In this document: positions 48,004 through 59,627 of the stretch, one piece after another | Position numbering within the stretch: position 1 is the first letter of the stretch | Layout: every line of letters starts with the position of its first letter | Assembly (NCBI RefSeq): GCF_024166365.1 | Contig: NC_064831.1 | Span: 29,626,768-29,690,767 of the forward strand | From: Elephas maximus indicus | Lineage: Eukaryota > Chordata > Mammalia > Proboscidea > Elephantidae | Length of the DNA: 64,000 nucleotides | Direction: 5' to 3' | The notes under the pieces: generated by a model | What the model was told of the DNA's origin: nothing | The model's database searches: none | What the model saw: the letters and a program-made list of their open reading frames with translations, nothing else | Program-made: the position numbers and the translations under genes

Positions 48004-48232
48004 ATTGTGGGAGCACTATAGCATGACTCTTAAGGGCAGGTGCTTTGCAATCAGACAGAATCAGGTTCAAATCTTTGATCTTCCAGATATTAGCTTTATG
48101 ACTGAGCAGATCACAAGACTCAGGTTTCATATCTGTCAGATGGAGATGATAATTCTTATCCAGAGTACAGTGCCCAGAGTCTGGTAAATGCTCGGTTATT
48201 AATAATAACCTCATGTGAGAAAGGCCCTAGGA
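48004..48232 (+). mobile_element. MIR SINE
   Basis: tatagcatgactcttaaggg head, caggttcaaatctttgatct box-B region, and the tail agagtctggtaaatgctcgg with ttattaataataa. Confidence 0.85.
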
Positions 48233-48611
48233 TTTAAACTTCATATTAAGAAAGACTCTAGGATTTAAATTACAGGAACTTAGTTCTACCTCTAGTTTGC
48301 TGTTGGATCAGCCAGTCTAATCAAATTGTTGTTGAATCAGGCCGCAAAGAATGGGAACATTTGTCCTGGGGGAAAAGGAATGTAAGACAGTCACTTGCTC
48401 TGCTCACAGTCACCCTTTCATTTCCTGAGCAAGCTTCCCCCACCCCCATAGAATCTGTCAAGATTAGTGATGGGATCACCAAGCAACTAGGGAACAGCAG
48501 AATATCACCACACCAACCTTGAGTATGCCAAGGGTACAATGGGATCTTAGTCCTACCTTAACCTCTCATTTTGTCAAACTGTGTAGACTAGTTTTTAGGA
48601 TATTAGGATGC
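48233..48611. other. No gene or repeat recognised
   Basis: Contains a local duplication of aggatttaaa around 48230 and 48254, possibly tandem. No coding frame of interest. Confidence 0.4.
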
Positions 48612-49133
48612 TGTCTTAGTTATCTAGTGCTGCCGTAACAGAAATACCACAACTGGATGGCATACCAAAGAGAAATTTATCTTCTCACAGCCTAGGAGGC
48701 TAGATGTCCGAATTCAGGTTGCCAGTTCCAGGGGAAGGATTTCTCTTTCTGTCGACTCTGGGGAAAGGTTCTTATCTTCAATATTCCTCAATCAAGGAAC
48801 TTCACAGCACAGGGACCACAGGTCCAAAGGACACGCTATTCTCCTAGCTCTTATTTCTTGGTGGTATCAAGTCCCCCCCCATCTCTCTGCTCACTTCTCA
48901 CCTTTATATCTCAAAAGAGATTGACTTAAGACAAAATCCAATCTTGTAGATTAAGTGCTGCCTCATTAACATAACTGACTCTAATCTTGCTTCATTAACA
49001 TCATAAAGGTAGGATTTACAACACATAGGAAAATCACATCAGATGACAAAATGGTGGACAATCATACAATATTGGGAATTGTGGCTGAGCCAAATTGATA
49101 CACATTTTTGGAGGACACAATTCAGTCCATAAT
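48612..49133 (-). mobile_element. MaLR-type solo LTR
   Basis: Reverse LTR from tgtcttagttatctagtgct to cacaattcagtccataat. ERVL-MaLR family by its ends and resemblance to MLT1/MST-type LTRs. Flanks ggatgc and ggatac are a possible short duplication. Confidence 0.8.
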
Positions 49134-49214
49134 GGATACCATAGTTCTTGTTTTTTGTGAGAAGTAATATTTCAAAGTGATTTATAAACATTTCTAACAA
49201 CATGAAAGTAAAAC

Positions 49215-49395
49215 AGAGAGGTGGTGCAGTGCAGCGTTTACAAATAGAGACTCTGGGCCTTTGCTAACTGTATGATCTTGACGAAGTAACTCATCATCTC
49301 TGTAACATGAACTTCTTAGGGTTTGTTGTGAAAACTAGGAAATGTACAAGGTGGAAAGAACTTAAACAGTGCCTGGCACATCTAAGTGCTAGATA
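49215..49395 (+). mobile_element. MIR SINE
   Basis: gtgcagtgcagcgtttacaa head, tgatcttgacgaagtaactc core, and tail aacagtgcctggcacatcta. Confidence 0.8.
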
Positions 49396-49483
49396 TGAGT
49401 TGGTTTGTAAGTAAAGCCCAATGAACAAATGTACTTATTTTGTGGAGAAACAAAATCTGTTGATATAAGTGATAAAACATTAA

Positions 49484-49684
49484 ACCAAAAAAACAGTTGC
49501 TGTAAAGTCAGTTTCAACTCATGGTGACCCCATGTGTTACAGAGTACAACTGTGCTCCATAGGGTTGTCATTGGCTGATTTTTCAGAAGTAGATTGCCAG
49601 GTCTTTCTTCCAAGGTATCTCTGGATGAACTCAAATCTCTACCCTTTCAGTTAGTAACCAAACACACTAACCTTTGCACTTCCT
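49484..49684 (-). mobile_element. AfroSINE, long-body form
   Basis: Reverse copy: accaaaaaaacagttgctgt tail side, agaagtagattgccaggtct body and tttcagttagtaaccaaaca head. Diverged. Confidence 0.8.
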
Positions 49685-50040
49685 ATATATATAGTAATAG
49701 CTTGACAAAAGTATTTTATGAGAGTGAATGAAAAGTGAAAGAGGAATTGTAGGTCAATGAACATAAGGAAGTTTTAGACACATGAAATCGTAGGACTTCA
49801 AAGCTGTGTTGGCACAGAATAAAAATTCTGACAGAAAATTAAGCAATGTGAAGACAATGCAGACATCTGGAGAGATTTTTTTCCCCACTTTCCTCAAAAC
49901 CATTTTTTCTAAGATCTTAAGCTAATTCTTAAGGAAAATTTCCAGATAACAATTGCCTGTCAAAAAATCAGTTCCCAAATCTGTCTTATCTCTAGCTGAT
50001 TATGGGCATAGCTCGAAGAGGAAGGAAAGACCTTACCTCC
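49685..50040. other. No gene or repeat recognised
   Basis: Unique-looking sequence left of the MaLR provirus. Confidence 0.4.
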
Positions 50041-50082
50041 TGATTCTCTAGGGAAGCAAAACCAGTGAAGAGTATATGTGTA

Positions 50083-50083
<1 letters not shown>

Positions 50084-50115
<32 letters not shown>
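50084..50115. repeat. (TG)n(TA)n microsatellite
   Basis: A tgtgtgtgtg run passes into tatatatata inside the MaLR 3'LTR and abuts a SINE. Confidence 0.9.
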
Positions 50116-50119
50116 TTAA

Positions 50120-50282
50120 AAAGCCAAACCCATTGCCATCAAGTTGATTCCAACCCATAGCAACCCTATAGGACAGAATAGAACTACCCCATTGAGTTTC
50201 CAAGGAGCATCTGGTGGATTTGAACTGCCGACCTTTTGATTAGCAGATGTAGCACTTAACGACTATGCCACCAGAGTTTCCA
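50120..50282 (-). mobile_element. AfroSINE in MaLR LTR
   Basis: Reverse complete copy, gccaaacccattgccatcaa to gactatgccaccagagtttc, between TATA repeats that obscure the target-site duplication. Confidence 0.9.
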
Positions 50283-50829
50283 TAGATATATATAGAGAGA
50301 CTTATTTCAAGGAAATGGCTCAACCAGTTGCAGAGGCTGGTAAGGTCAAGTGCATGCATCAGGCTTCAGGCTAGAGCCTTCTCCTGACTCACGTAGCTAC
50401 AGGGGCTGACAAATCCAAGAGCAGCAAGTCAGACAGCAGGCCAATGGCTTACAGGCTACAAAGGCCGATGAATCCCAAGATGGGCAGGTAAGCTGCTAGC
50501 TCAAGTTCAAGGACCAGATGAGCCAGATACAGGATCTGGAGTGAGATCCCTGCTGGAACATCTATTTATATAGTGGAGGCAGGCCACATGCTAGGAAAAC
50601 TTCCCTTACATCTGACCAGGGCAGTGACCTGAGTAAGGGTGTTGCATCCCACCCTAATTCTCTTTAACATAACCTAATCTTGCCTCATTAACCATAGGCA
50701 GAGATTAGGATTTACAACACATAGGAAAACTACATCAGATGACAAAATGAAGGACAGTTACACAATACTGGGAATCATGGCCTAGCCAAGTAGACTCACA
50801 TTTTGGGGGGACACAATTCAATCCGTAAC

Positions 50830-52083
50830 TTTCCACCCTTTGGCTCCCCAAAATTCATTTCCTTCCCACATGTAAAACACATTCACCCCATCATAGCATA
50901 GAAAAAGTCTTAAATCAACTCTAAGTCCAGATTCCATCCTGAGGCAAAATTCCTCTTCATCTGCTTCCAAAGTACAATAGTGGAACAGCCACAAACTAGA
51001 CACTTTCATTACAAATGGGAGAAATTGGAGGGGAAGAAGGGATAGCAGGAACCAAACAAGTCAGCAGAACACATTACAGTAGCCTTCAAGGCTTGAAAAT
51101 AATCCTCTGTTCTCTGAGACCATTTAGGCAATGGCCCTGCCCTCCAGACTTTGGGTGTTGGCCGTACTCTCCAGTTTTTGGGTGGAGGCCCCTTGGCCCT
51201 AGGCATCAGCTCTGCCCTCCATGCCCACTGGGACAGCAGGTCTGCTCCCTTGGATTTAGGCAGCTCCCATTCTCCTAGACTGTCTGAGTGGCAAACCTAC
51301 ACAGTCAGCCCCAGAAGTTCCCGTTCTTCTGCCACAATGGCATGGCAGTCCCTCTCCCTCAGCTTTGGGCAGAAGATCTGGCCCTGTCCCACTGGCAGTC
51401 ATGAAAGGCAGCCTCTGGAACCGAGTCGGGGAAGATCTGACCCTCTGAAGCCCAGGAGGCTGTGGCCCCACCCTTTGAGACCCAGCAGGCTGTGGTTCCA
51501 CCCTTTGACCCCAAAGGTTGTGGCCCTACCCTTTGAGACTTAGGCAGTTCTGCTTCTTGTGTTTCTTGTCTCTTCAGCTTCTGCTTCCTGGTTCCTTGGC
51601 CTCTTGGCCAGTCAGGCTTCTGCCCTGCTCAGGAAAGTGTTCTATAGCTCTTTTGCTCTACCAATAAGTGCCTGGAAACACCCCACTCCACCAGTAAACC
51701 TTGGCCAGAAGACACTCAGCTCTCTTGCCCCATGGGCTTTCTTGCTGCATGGGTTAGCTCCCTTGCTGTCTCACACCAGTCTTCTGGTTCTGCTGCTGCC
51801 ATTTCTCTACTACTGGTTCTCACCATCTGTACCATCTCCAATGTTACAGCTGTCCTCACTTCCTTCTGAAACTTTACCAAAATTGTCTTTGATGTCCATA
51901 ACAGTCTCTACAAGACAATATAAGCTTTTACCATTAAAAAAAAAAAAAAAATTTTTTTTTTTTTTTTTTTTTACCATTAGGCACTTTAAAACTCTTCTAG
52001 CCTCTACTCATTACTCAATTCCAAAACCACTTCCATGTTATAGGTATCTGTTAGAGCAGCACCCCACTCTTGGTAAAAAATTC
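50830..52083 (-). other. MaLR internal region
   Basis: Contains ggctccccaaaattcatttc and ctgaggcaaaattcctcttc as in MaLR internal sequences of other mammals, followed by C/T-rich repeats with ctttgag motifs (51420-51545). No intact frame. Confidence 0.75.
51937..51968. repeat. A-run/T-run palindrome between direct repeats
   Basis: About 16 A immediately followed by about 21 T (A 51936-51951, T 51952-51972), flanked on both sides by ttttaccatta (51926-51936 and 51969-51979). It looks like an insertion consisting only of two opposed homopolymers. Confidence 0.85.
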
Positions 52084-52647
52084 TGTCTTAGTAATCTACT
52101 GCTGCTATAACAGAAATACCACAAGTGAATGGCTTTAACAAACAAAAATTTATCCTTTCACAGTTTAGGAGGCCAGAAGTCCAAATTCAGGATGCCAGCT
52201 CCAGGGGAAGGCTTTCTGTCTGTGTCAGCTCTGGGGGAAGGTCCTTGTCATCAACCTTTCCCTGGTCTGGGAGCTTCTTAGCACAGAGACCCAGGGAACA
52301 AACCACACGCTCTGTTCTCAGCACTTCTTTCTTGGTGGTATAAGGTCCCTGTCCTGTGCTCACTTCTCTCTCCTTTATCTCTTGTAAGATAAAAGGTGAT
52401 GTAGGCCACATCCCAGAGAAACTCTCCTTACACCTGACCAGGGCTGTGACGTTAGTAAGCGTGTCGCATCCTACCCTCATCATCTTTAACATAACCTAAT
52501 CTTGCCTCATTAACCACAGGCAGAGATTAGGGTTTATAACACATAGTACAATTAGATCACAAAATGGAGGACAATCACACAATACTGGGAATCATGGCCT
52601 TGCCAAGTTGACACATATTTTGGGAGGACACAATTCAATCCATGACA
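52084..52647 (-). repeat. 5'LTR of the MaLR provirus
   Basis: From tgtcttagtaatctactgct to caattcaatccatgaca on the plus strand, the same type as the solo LTRs at 48612 and 61832. It begins TG and ends CA. Confidence 0.85.
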
Positions 52648-52649
52648 CT

Positions 52650-52791
52650 CCCTTCCAACTGATTGGCTGCTCATAGCATATCTCCTCATGGAGTTGATTG
52701 CATCATTACATAACTGCCAAACTACATTTTAACTGCCAAACCACTGGGAATCATGGCCCAGCCAAGTTGACACACAACTTTAACCATCACA
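52650..52791 (-). mobile_element. LTR fragment of a second type
   Basis: Ends gccaagttgacacacaactt taaccatcaca on the plus strand, an LTR start in reverse, and carries gcatcattacataactgcca. It abuts the provirus 5'LTR. Confidence 0.6.
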
Positions 52792-53588
52792 CTGATGTGG
52801 ACCAAATAGAAAATTACTGATCCTCTCTGTAGTCTTACTCTTGAAGAGACAGACATTATCAAGAAAGAGTTATTCCTTGAGGGGCCTGGAAGGGACTAAC
52901 TGGCCAAAAATTTTCTATGGAAGTTGTACCACAAAAAATGTTCATTTAGATTTAATAAGTTTTTTTTTTTTTTTTTTTATAAAAAGACAAGTATACTAAG
53001 GAATGTAAATATTATTGGGCTTTCAGTTGTTCATACTTTCATATGAATTAGGTCAATCATACTATTTTCTTCTGAACAGCTAGGTGAGCTCAGTTGCCCT
53101 CAGGAAATGACAGTGTTGATCTCATGAGTGGAGAAGTTTTGGAGCAGAGGATATTGCCTTGTGCAGGTTCACATAGGACAGTGAAGGAAAAAGTATTTGG
53201 GAAGAAGGATGATCCCCTCAGACATAGAGAATACAGAGTTCTGGGAAAGAGCGGAGCTGGAGAAAGAGGGGAGGGGAGGAACCCACTTAATGAAAGCTTC
53301 ATTTGTAGAGCAGCTTTGCCTCAGACAACCCTCTTCTTGTAAAGCACTGTACTTTGGAGTCAGGTTTCATGTGAGCTTTATCCTAGCTTTAAGTCAGATT
53401 GTTAGAAAACTTCCTGAACTCCTTTATTTTTTTAAACAAGCTATTGAGGCATAATCAGCACTAAATCAAGATGAAATTACACACAATGAGCATCAATATC
53501 AGTTATACTTATCACAAATATACATAAAGGCAATTTCTAGGTATAAAGTGGTGTCAATTTAAACTACATATCCGTTTTGTTCTGTTAT
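52792..53588. other. No gene recognised
   Basis: Unique-looking, with a T run at about 52962-52978. Overlapping short frames at 53090-53342 have no domain. Confidence 0.45.
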
Positions 53589-53634
53589 ACATAGGTCACT
53601 ATGGCCAAGCCGACTCAACAGCATCTAACAACAT
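53589..53634 (+). mobile_element. SINE/RTE tail fragment
   Basis: ataggtcactatggccaagc then cgactcaacagcatctaaca, the 3' tail alone. Confidence 0.6.
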
Positions 53635-54034
53635 TTATATATCAGGTATGAATTTCATAATTACAATCACGGGGGTGTACACAAATATCACTTTCCTTGT
53701 CCCTGCCTAATTGAAACTTGCTTAACTTTTAAACTTTCTTTTCTGAGTAATAACTTGCCAAACCAAGGTAGCTTAGTTACTTACTGTTTCTTTTGCGTAA
53801 TACTTGCTCCCATTCAAGGTAATCCTCCCCTCCCTCCCCCAGGAGTGATCTAAGTTGGGAAGAGAAAAGGGGAGCTTCCATGTGGTACAGGCATAGGTCT
53901 GGAAGGGCATCTGCTGGAGCCCAGAGAGTGATAATGCTCCTCAACATTATTCTTTAAGTCTTTGAGTGTGTGGTTACTTTTTTTTTCTTCAATTTTTTGA
54001 TGTGTTTAATAGTTTGATTTATCTTTTTTTTTTT
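53635..54034. other. No gene or repeat recognised
   Basis: Unique-looking flank of the following L1. Confidence 0.4.
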
Positions 54035-54308
54035 TTTTTTACTGTGCTTTAGGTGAAAGTTTACAGAGCACATTAGTTTCTCATTAAACAGTTAATACAC
54101 AAATTGTTTTGTGACATTGGTTGCCAGCCCCACCATGTGTCAACGCTCTCGCCTTCTCTACCCCGGGTTCCGTGTTTCCATTTGTCCAGTTTTCCTGTCC
54201 CTTTCTGCCTTCTCATCTTCGCTTTTGAGCTGGTGAGCTCATTAGTCTCTTATTCATGATTGAAATACTAAGCACACTCCTCACGTGTGTTTTTGTTGGC
54301 CCTATAAA

Positions 54309-54459
54309 GAAAACCCATTGCTGTCGATCCAACTCATAGTGACCCTATAGGACAGAGTAGAACTGCCCCATGGAGTTTCCAAGGAGCGCCTGGTGGATTC
54401 AAACTGCCGACCCTTTGGTTAGCAGCTTTAGCTCTTAACCACTATACCACCAGGGTTTC
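54309..54459 (-). mobile_element. AfroSINE in L1 3'UTR, with duplication
   Basis: Complete reverse copy flanked by the perfect 15-bp repeat tgttggccctataaa at 54294-54308 and 54460-54474. Confidence 0.95.
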
Positions 54460-56762
54460 TGTTGGCCCTATAAAAAATAGAGCTGTCTAATCTTTGGTTG
54501 AAGGGTAAACCTCAGGGGTGACTTCACTACTGAGTTAAAAGGGTGTCCGGGGGCCATACTCTCAGGGTTCCTCCAGTCTCTGCCAGACCAGCAAGCCTGC
54601 TTTTTGTGTGTGTGTGTGTGAATTTGAATTTTGTTCTACATTTTTCTCCTGCTGTGTTTGGGACCCTGTATTCCAATCTTTGCCAGAGCAGTTGGTGGTG
54701 GTAACCGGGTACCATCTAGTTGTGCTTGGTTCAGTCTGGTGGAGGTTGTAATAGTTGCGGTCCATTAGTCCTTTGAACTAATATTTCCCGTGTGTCTTAG
54801 ATTTTCTTCATTCTCCTTTACTCCAGCTGGAATAGGACCAGTAGAGGTATGTTAGATGGCCACTTGCTGGATTTTAAGACCCCAGACACTACTCACTACT
54901 GTCGGATGTAGAACATTTTCTTTATAGATTATGTTATGCCAATTGAGCTAGATGGCCCCCGAGACCATGGTCCCAGCCCTCAGCCCAGTAGCTCGGTCCC
55001 TCAGGGCATATGGATGTATCTGTTAAGCTTCTATGACTTTGCCCTATTTAAGTTGTGCTGGCTTCCCCAGTATTGTAGACTGTCTCACCCTTTATCAAAG
55101 TTACCACTTATCTGCTATCTAGTTAGTGTTTTCCCTCCCCTTCCTCCCCTCTCATAACCTTCAAAGATTGTTTCCTTCTGTGTGGAAACATTTTCGTGTG
55201 TTTTTATAATAGTGCTCCCATATAGTATTTGTCCTTTTGTGATTGACTTATTTCAGTCAGCATAATGCCCACCAGACTCATCCATGTTGTGAGATGTTTC
55301 AAAGAGCCGTCACTGTTCTTTATCACTGCATAGTATTCCGTTGTGTGTGAGTACCATAGTTTGTCCATTCATCTGTTGATGGGCACTTAGGTCGTTTCCA
55401 TCTTTTTGCTATTGTGAATAATGCTGCAATGAACTTGGGTGTACATATGCCTATTCACGTGATGGCTCCTATTTCTCTAGTATATGTTGTTAGGAGTGGA
55501 TTGCTGGATCCTCTGGTGTTTCTATTTCTAGCTTTTTAAGGAAGTGCCATATCATTTTCCCACCAGCAGTGTGTAATAGTTGCAATCTCCTCGCAACCTC
55601 TCCAACTTTTGTTATTTTCTGCTTTTATGATTCCTGCCAGTAATGTCGGGGTGAAATGGTTTCTCGTTGTAGTTTTGATTTGCATTTCTCTAATGACTGG
55701 TGATCACAAGCGTTTCCTCATGTGTCTATTAGTTGTCCGAATGTCTTCTTTTGTGAAGTGTCTGTTCATATCCTTTGCCCATTTTTTAATTGGGTTATTT
55801 GTCTTTTTATTGTAGACATATTGGATTTTCCTATAGATTTTAGAGATTAGACCTTTGTCAGATATGGCGTAGCCAAGTTTTTTTTCCCAGTCTATAGATT
55901 CTCTTTTTACTCTTTTGGTGAAGTCTTTTGATGAGTATAAGTGTTTAATTTTTAGAAGATCCCATTTATCTTGCTTAGCTCCCAGTGTTTGTGTATTGTT
56001 AGTTATGGTTTGTATTCTGTTTATGGCATGTATTAGGGACCCTACGTTGACCCTATTTTTTCTTCCATGATCTTTATAGTTTTTGATATAGCATTTATAG
56101 TTTTGATATAGTTTTGAATTAGTTTTTATGTATGGTGTGAGGTGTGGGTCTTGTTTCATTTTTTTACAGGTGGACATCCAGCTTTGCCAGCACCGTTTGT
56201 TAAAAAGACTATTTTTTTCCCCCGTTTAATGGACTTTGGGCTTTTGTCATAGATCAAGTGGTCATAGGTAGGTGGATTTACATCTGGGTTCTTGATTTGT
56301 TCCATTGGTCAATGTGTCTGTCATTGAACCAGTACCAGGCTGTTTTGACTACCATAGGTGTATAATAGGTTCTGAGGTCAGGTAGTGTGAGGCCTCCTAC
56401 TTTGTTCTTCTTCAGTAATGGTTTACTTATCTGGGGACTCTTTCCTTTCCATATAAAGTTAATGATTAATTTTTTCCGTCACGTTAAAGAATGCTGTTGG
56501 TATTTGGATTGGGATTGCATTGTATTTGTAAATAGCTTTGGGTAGAATTGTCATTTTCACAATGTTGAGTCTACCTGTCCATGTGCATGGTATGCTTTTC
56601 TATTTATACAGGTCTCTTTTGGTTTCCTGCAGTCGTGTTTTGTAGTTTTCTTTGTATAGGTCTTTTAAATACCTGGTAAGATTTATTCCCAAGGTTTTTT
56701 TTTTTTTTTTTTAGGGGCTACTAAAAATGGTATATTTATATACCATTTATATATTTATTTAT

Positions 56763-56818
56763 TATAGGGTCGCTACGAGTCAGAATTGACTCGACGGCAG
56801 TGGATTTTGGTTTTGGAT
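56763..56818 (+). mobile_element. AfroSINE 3' fragment in L1 ORF2
   Basis: tatagggtcgctacgagtca then gaattgactcgacggcagtg, tail only. Preceded by short AT-rich duplications of tatttata type. Confidence 0.85.
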
Positions 56819-57504
56819 TTATAAATGGTATTGCAAGAATCAGTTGATTTTTGTATGTTTATCTTGTATCCTGCTAATCTGCTGAATATTTCTATCAGTT
56901 TCAGTAATCTTCTTGTGGAGTCCTTTGGGTTCTCTATGTATGGTATCCTATCATCTGCAAATAAGGGTAGTTTTACTTCTTCCTTACGAATTTGGATGCC
57001 CTTTATTTATTTATTTTCTTGCCTTATTGCTCTAGCTAGGACTTCTAGCACAATGTTAAATGTGCTAGAAGTGATGATTAAGGGCATCCTTGTCTTGTTC
57101 CTGTTTGCAGGGGGAATATTTTCAACCTGTCTCCATTGAGATTGAGTTGGCTGTTGGTTTTGTATAGATGCCATTTGTTATGTTGAGGAATTTCCCTTCT
57201 ATTCTATCTTATTGAGAGTTTTATGAATGGGTGTTGGACTTTATCAGATGTGTTTTCTGTGTCGACTGAGATGATCGTGTGATTCTTTTGTTTTATTTAT
57301 GTGATGGATTATATTGATTGATTGTCTAATGTTGAACCAGCCTTGCATACCTACTATGAATCCAACTTGGTCACAGTGTATTATTTTTTTTAACATGGTG
57401 CTGAATTCTGTTGGCTAGAATTTTGTTGAGAATTTTTACATCTATATTCCTGAGAGATATTTATCTGTAAGTTTCTTTTTTGTGGTGTCTTTGCCTGGTT
57501 TTGG

Positions 57505-57654
57505 AGCCCTGGTGGTGCAGTGGTCAAGAGCTCAGCTGCTAACCAAAAGGTCAGGAGTTCCAATCCACCAGCCACTCCTTGGAAACTCTGTGGGGCAGTT
57601 CTATTCTGTCCTATAGGGTTGCTATGTGTTGGAATAGACTTGACGGCAACAGAT
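57505..57654 (+). mobile_element. AfroSINE in L1 ORF2, with duplication
   Basis: Complete copy from agccctggtggtgcagtggt to acttgacggcaacaga, flanked by tttgcctggttttgg at 57490-57504 and 57655-57669 (15 bp, perfect). Confidence 0.95.
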
Positions 57655-59627
57655 TTTGCCTGGTTTTGGTATCAGGGTTACGCTGCCTTCATAGAATGAA
57701 TTCAGGAGTATTCCTTCCTTTTCTGTGTTCTGAAATAGTTTGAGTAGTACTGGTGCAAGCTCTTCTCTGAATGTTTGATAGAATTCTCCATTAAAGCCAA
57801 CTGGATCTGGACTTTTTCTTTGTTAAGGATTTTTTCTTAATTATCTTTTCATCACTTCCCTCGTTATGGGTCTGTTTAGATTTTTGACCTTAGTTTGTGT
57901 CAGTTTAGGTAGGTAGTGTGTTTCTAGAAATTTGTCCATTTCGTCTAGGTTTTCAAATTTGTTAGAGTATAGTTTTGCATAGTACTCTATTACCCTTTTT
58001 TTTCAGTTGAATCTGTTATAATGTCTCCTATTTCGTTTCTTATTTGGGTTATTTGCTTTCTCTCCTGTGTTTCTTTTGTCAATTTGGCCAATGGTTTGTC
58101 GATTTTGTTGATCCTTTCAAAGGATCAACTTCTGGTTTTGGTGATTCTTTCTATTGTTTTCCTATTCTGTATTGCTGTTTCCTTTCTTCTGGTGGCTGTG
58201 GGCTTCTTTTGCTGTTCTCTTTCTATTTGTTCGAGTTGTATGGCTAACATTTTGATTTTGCCTCTTTCTTCTTTTTTGATGTGTGCGCCTATTGATATAA
58301 ATTGACCTCTGAGCATGCCTTTGCTGTGTCCCGAAGGTTTTGGTATGACGTGTTTTTCACTCTCGTTTGATTTCAGAAATTTTTTTAATTCCATCATTGA
58401 TTTCTTTTATTATCCAGTTTTTTTTTTAAGCAAAGTATTATTCAGTTTCCATGTATTTGATTTTTTTTTTCCTTGCTCTTCCTATAATTAATTTCTACTT
58501 GTATGGCATTGTGATCACAGAAGATGCTTTGTATTATCTCAGTGTTTTGATTTTTGTTGAGAGTTGCTTTGTGGCCTAAGATATGGTCTATTCTGCAGAA
58601 TGTTCCATGTGCACTGGAAGAGAATGTGTAGTGTGCTGCTCTTGGGTGGAGTGTTCTACATATGCCTATGAGGTTAAGTTGGTAGATTGTGGCCTTTAGA
58701 TCTCCCGTATCTTTGTTGAGTTTCTTTCTAGATGTTTTGTCCTTTACCAAGAGCAGCGTGTTGAAGTCTCCTACTGTTATTGAGGAACTGTCAGTTTCTC
58801 TTTTCGGTGCAGTTAGAGTTTGTTTTACATATTTTGGAGTCCCGTCATTGGGTGCATAGATACTTATTATGATTATGTCATCATGGTAGATTGTCCCTTT
58901 AATCTTTATATAGTCCTTCCTTGTCTTTTATAGTGAATTTTGCCTTAAAGTCTATTTTATCTGAGATTAGTATTGCCACTCCTACTTTCTCTTGGTTGCT
59001 GTTTGCTTGATATATTTTTCCATCCTTTGATTCTTAATATATTTATGACTTTTTGTCTAAGGTGTATCTCTTGTAGACAGAATATTGATGAGTCATTTTT
59101 TTTTACCCATTCTGTCACTCCCTGTCTCTTTATGGGTGCATTTAAGCCATTTACATTCAGTGTGATTATTGATAGGTGTGTTTATTACTCTCATTTTGTA
59201 ATGCTTTTTTTGTTGTGCTGACTTTTTTTTGTTCCTCTTACTTACTGTCTTGTGCTGAATTCCTTTGTGAAATTTGTTTTTGTGTCTTTCGTTAATGTAA
59301 ATTTTGTGTTTATTGAGACTATATTTTTCTGCTTTGTTTTGCTGAATGATTTTGTTAACTTTCTCAGTGGTTACCTTGAAATTTACCTTTGTCTTCCTAA
59401 GTTTGAACCAATCTTTTATTACTTGATATTGCCTTAACTTCCTCTCCAACTGAATGTTCTATACCTGCACCATGTATTTCCCCTTTTATTGTTCTGATGT
59501 TGTAATCATTTACAGACATCTCTAGTTCCCTGGTTTGAATCTTTTAGTTTTGTTTTATCCTTGAGAGTTCATTACCTAGGTCAGTATTTGACTGATACTG
59601 ACCTGTGTTCTAGACTCAGGATGTTGT

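Larger units (their letters stand above)
50041..50829 (-). repeat. 3'LTR of the MaLR provirus
   Basis: The U3-side part (50570-50829) matches the other MaLR LTRs here. The remainder, with a ctatataaatag TATA-like box reversed at about 50566-50577, does not. It is interrupted by a SINE and a (TG)n(TA)n run. Confidence 0.75.
50041..52647 (-). mobile_element. MaLR provirus with two unlike LTRs
   Basis: Read on the minus strand: 5'LTR 52647-52084, internal 52083-50830, 3'LTR 50829-50041 (with a SINE inside). Next to the 5'LTR stands ccaagagtggggtgctgctc, like the MaLR primer-binding region, and next to the 3'LTR a polypurine aaagggtggaaag. The internal part resembles MaLR internal sequence and carries no recognisable pol gene. 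The two LTRs agree in their first 260 or so bases but not in the rest. Confidence 0.8.
55260..59195 (-). pseudogene. Older L1 ORF2, degraded
   Basis: The endonuclease part shows at 58442-58750 (HGTFCRIDHILGHKA) and the region ahead of the RT at 58020-58400. The reversed RT active-site segment appears at about 56940-57000 and the C-terminal part at 55704-56177 ([20 protein letters not shown]). Interrupted by SINEs at 57505-57654 and 56763-56818 and by many stops. Inactive. Confidence 0.85.

Noticed and set aside
51151-51543. 130-codon frame in the MaLR internal region
   Set aside because: Lies in known MaLR internal sequence with overlapping frames and no retroviral domain.
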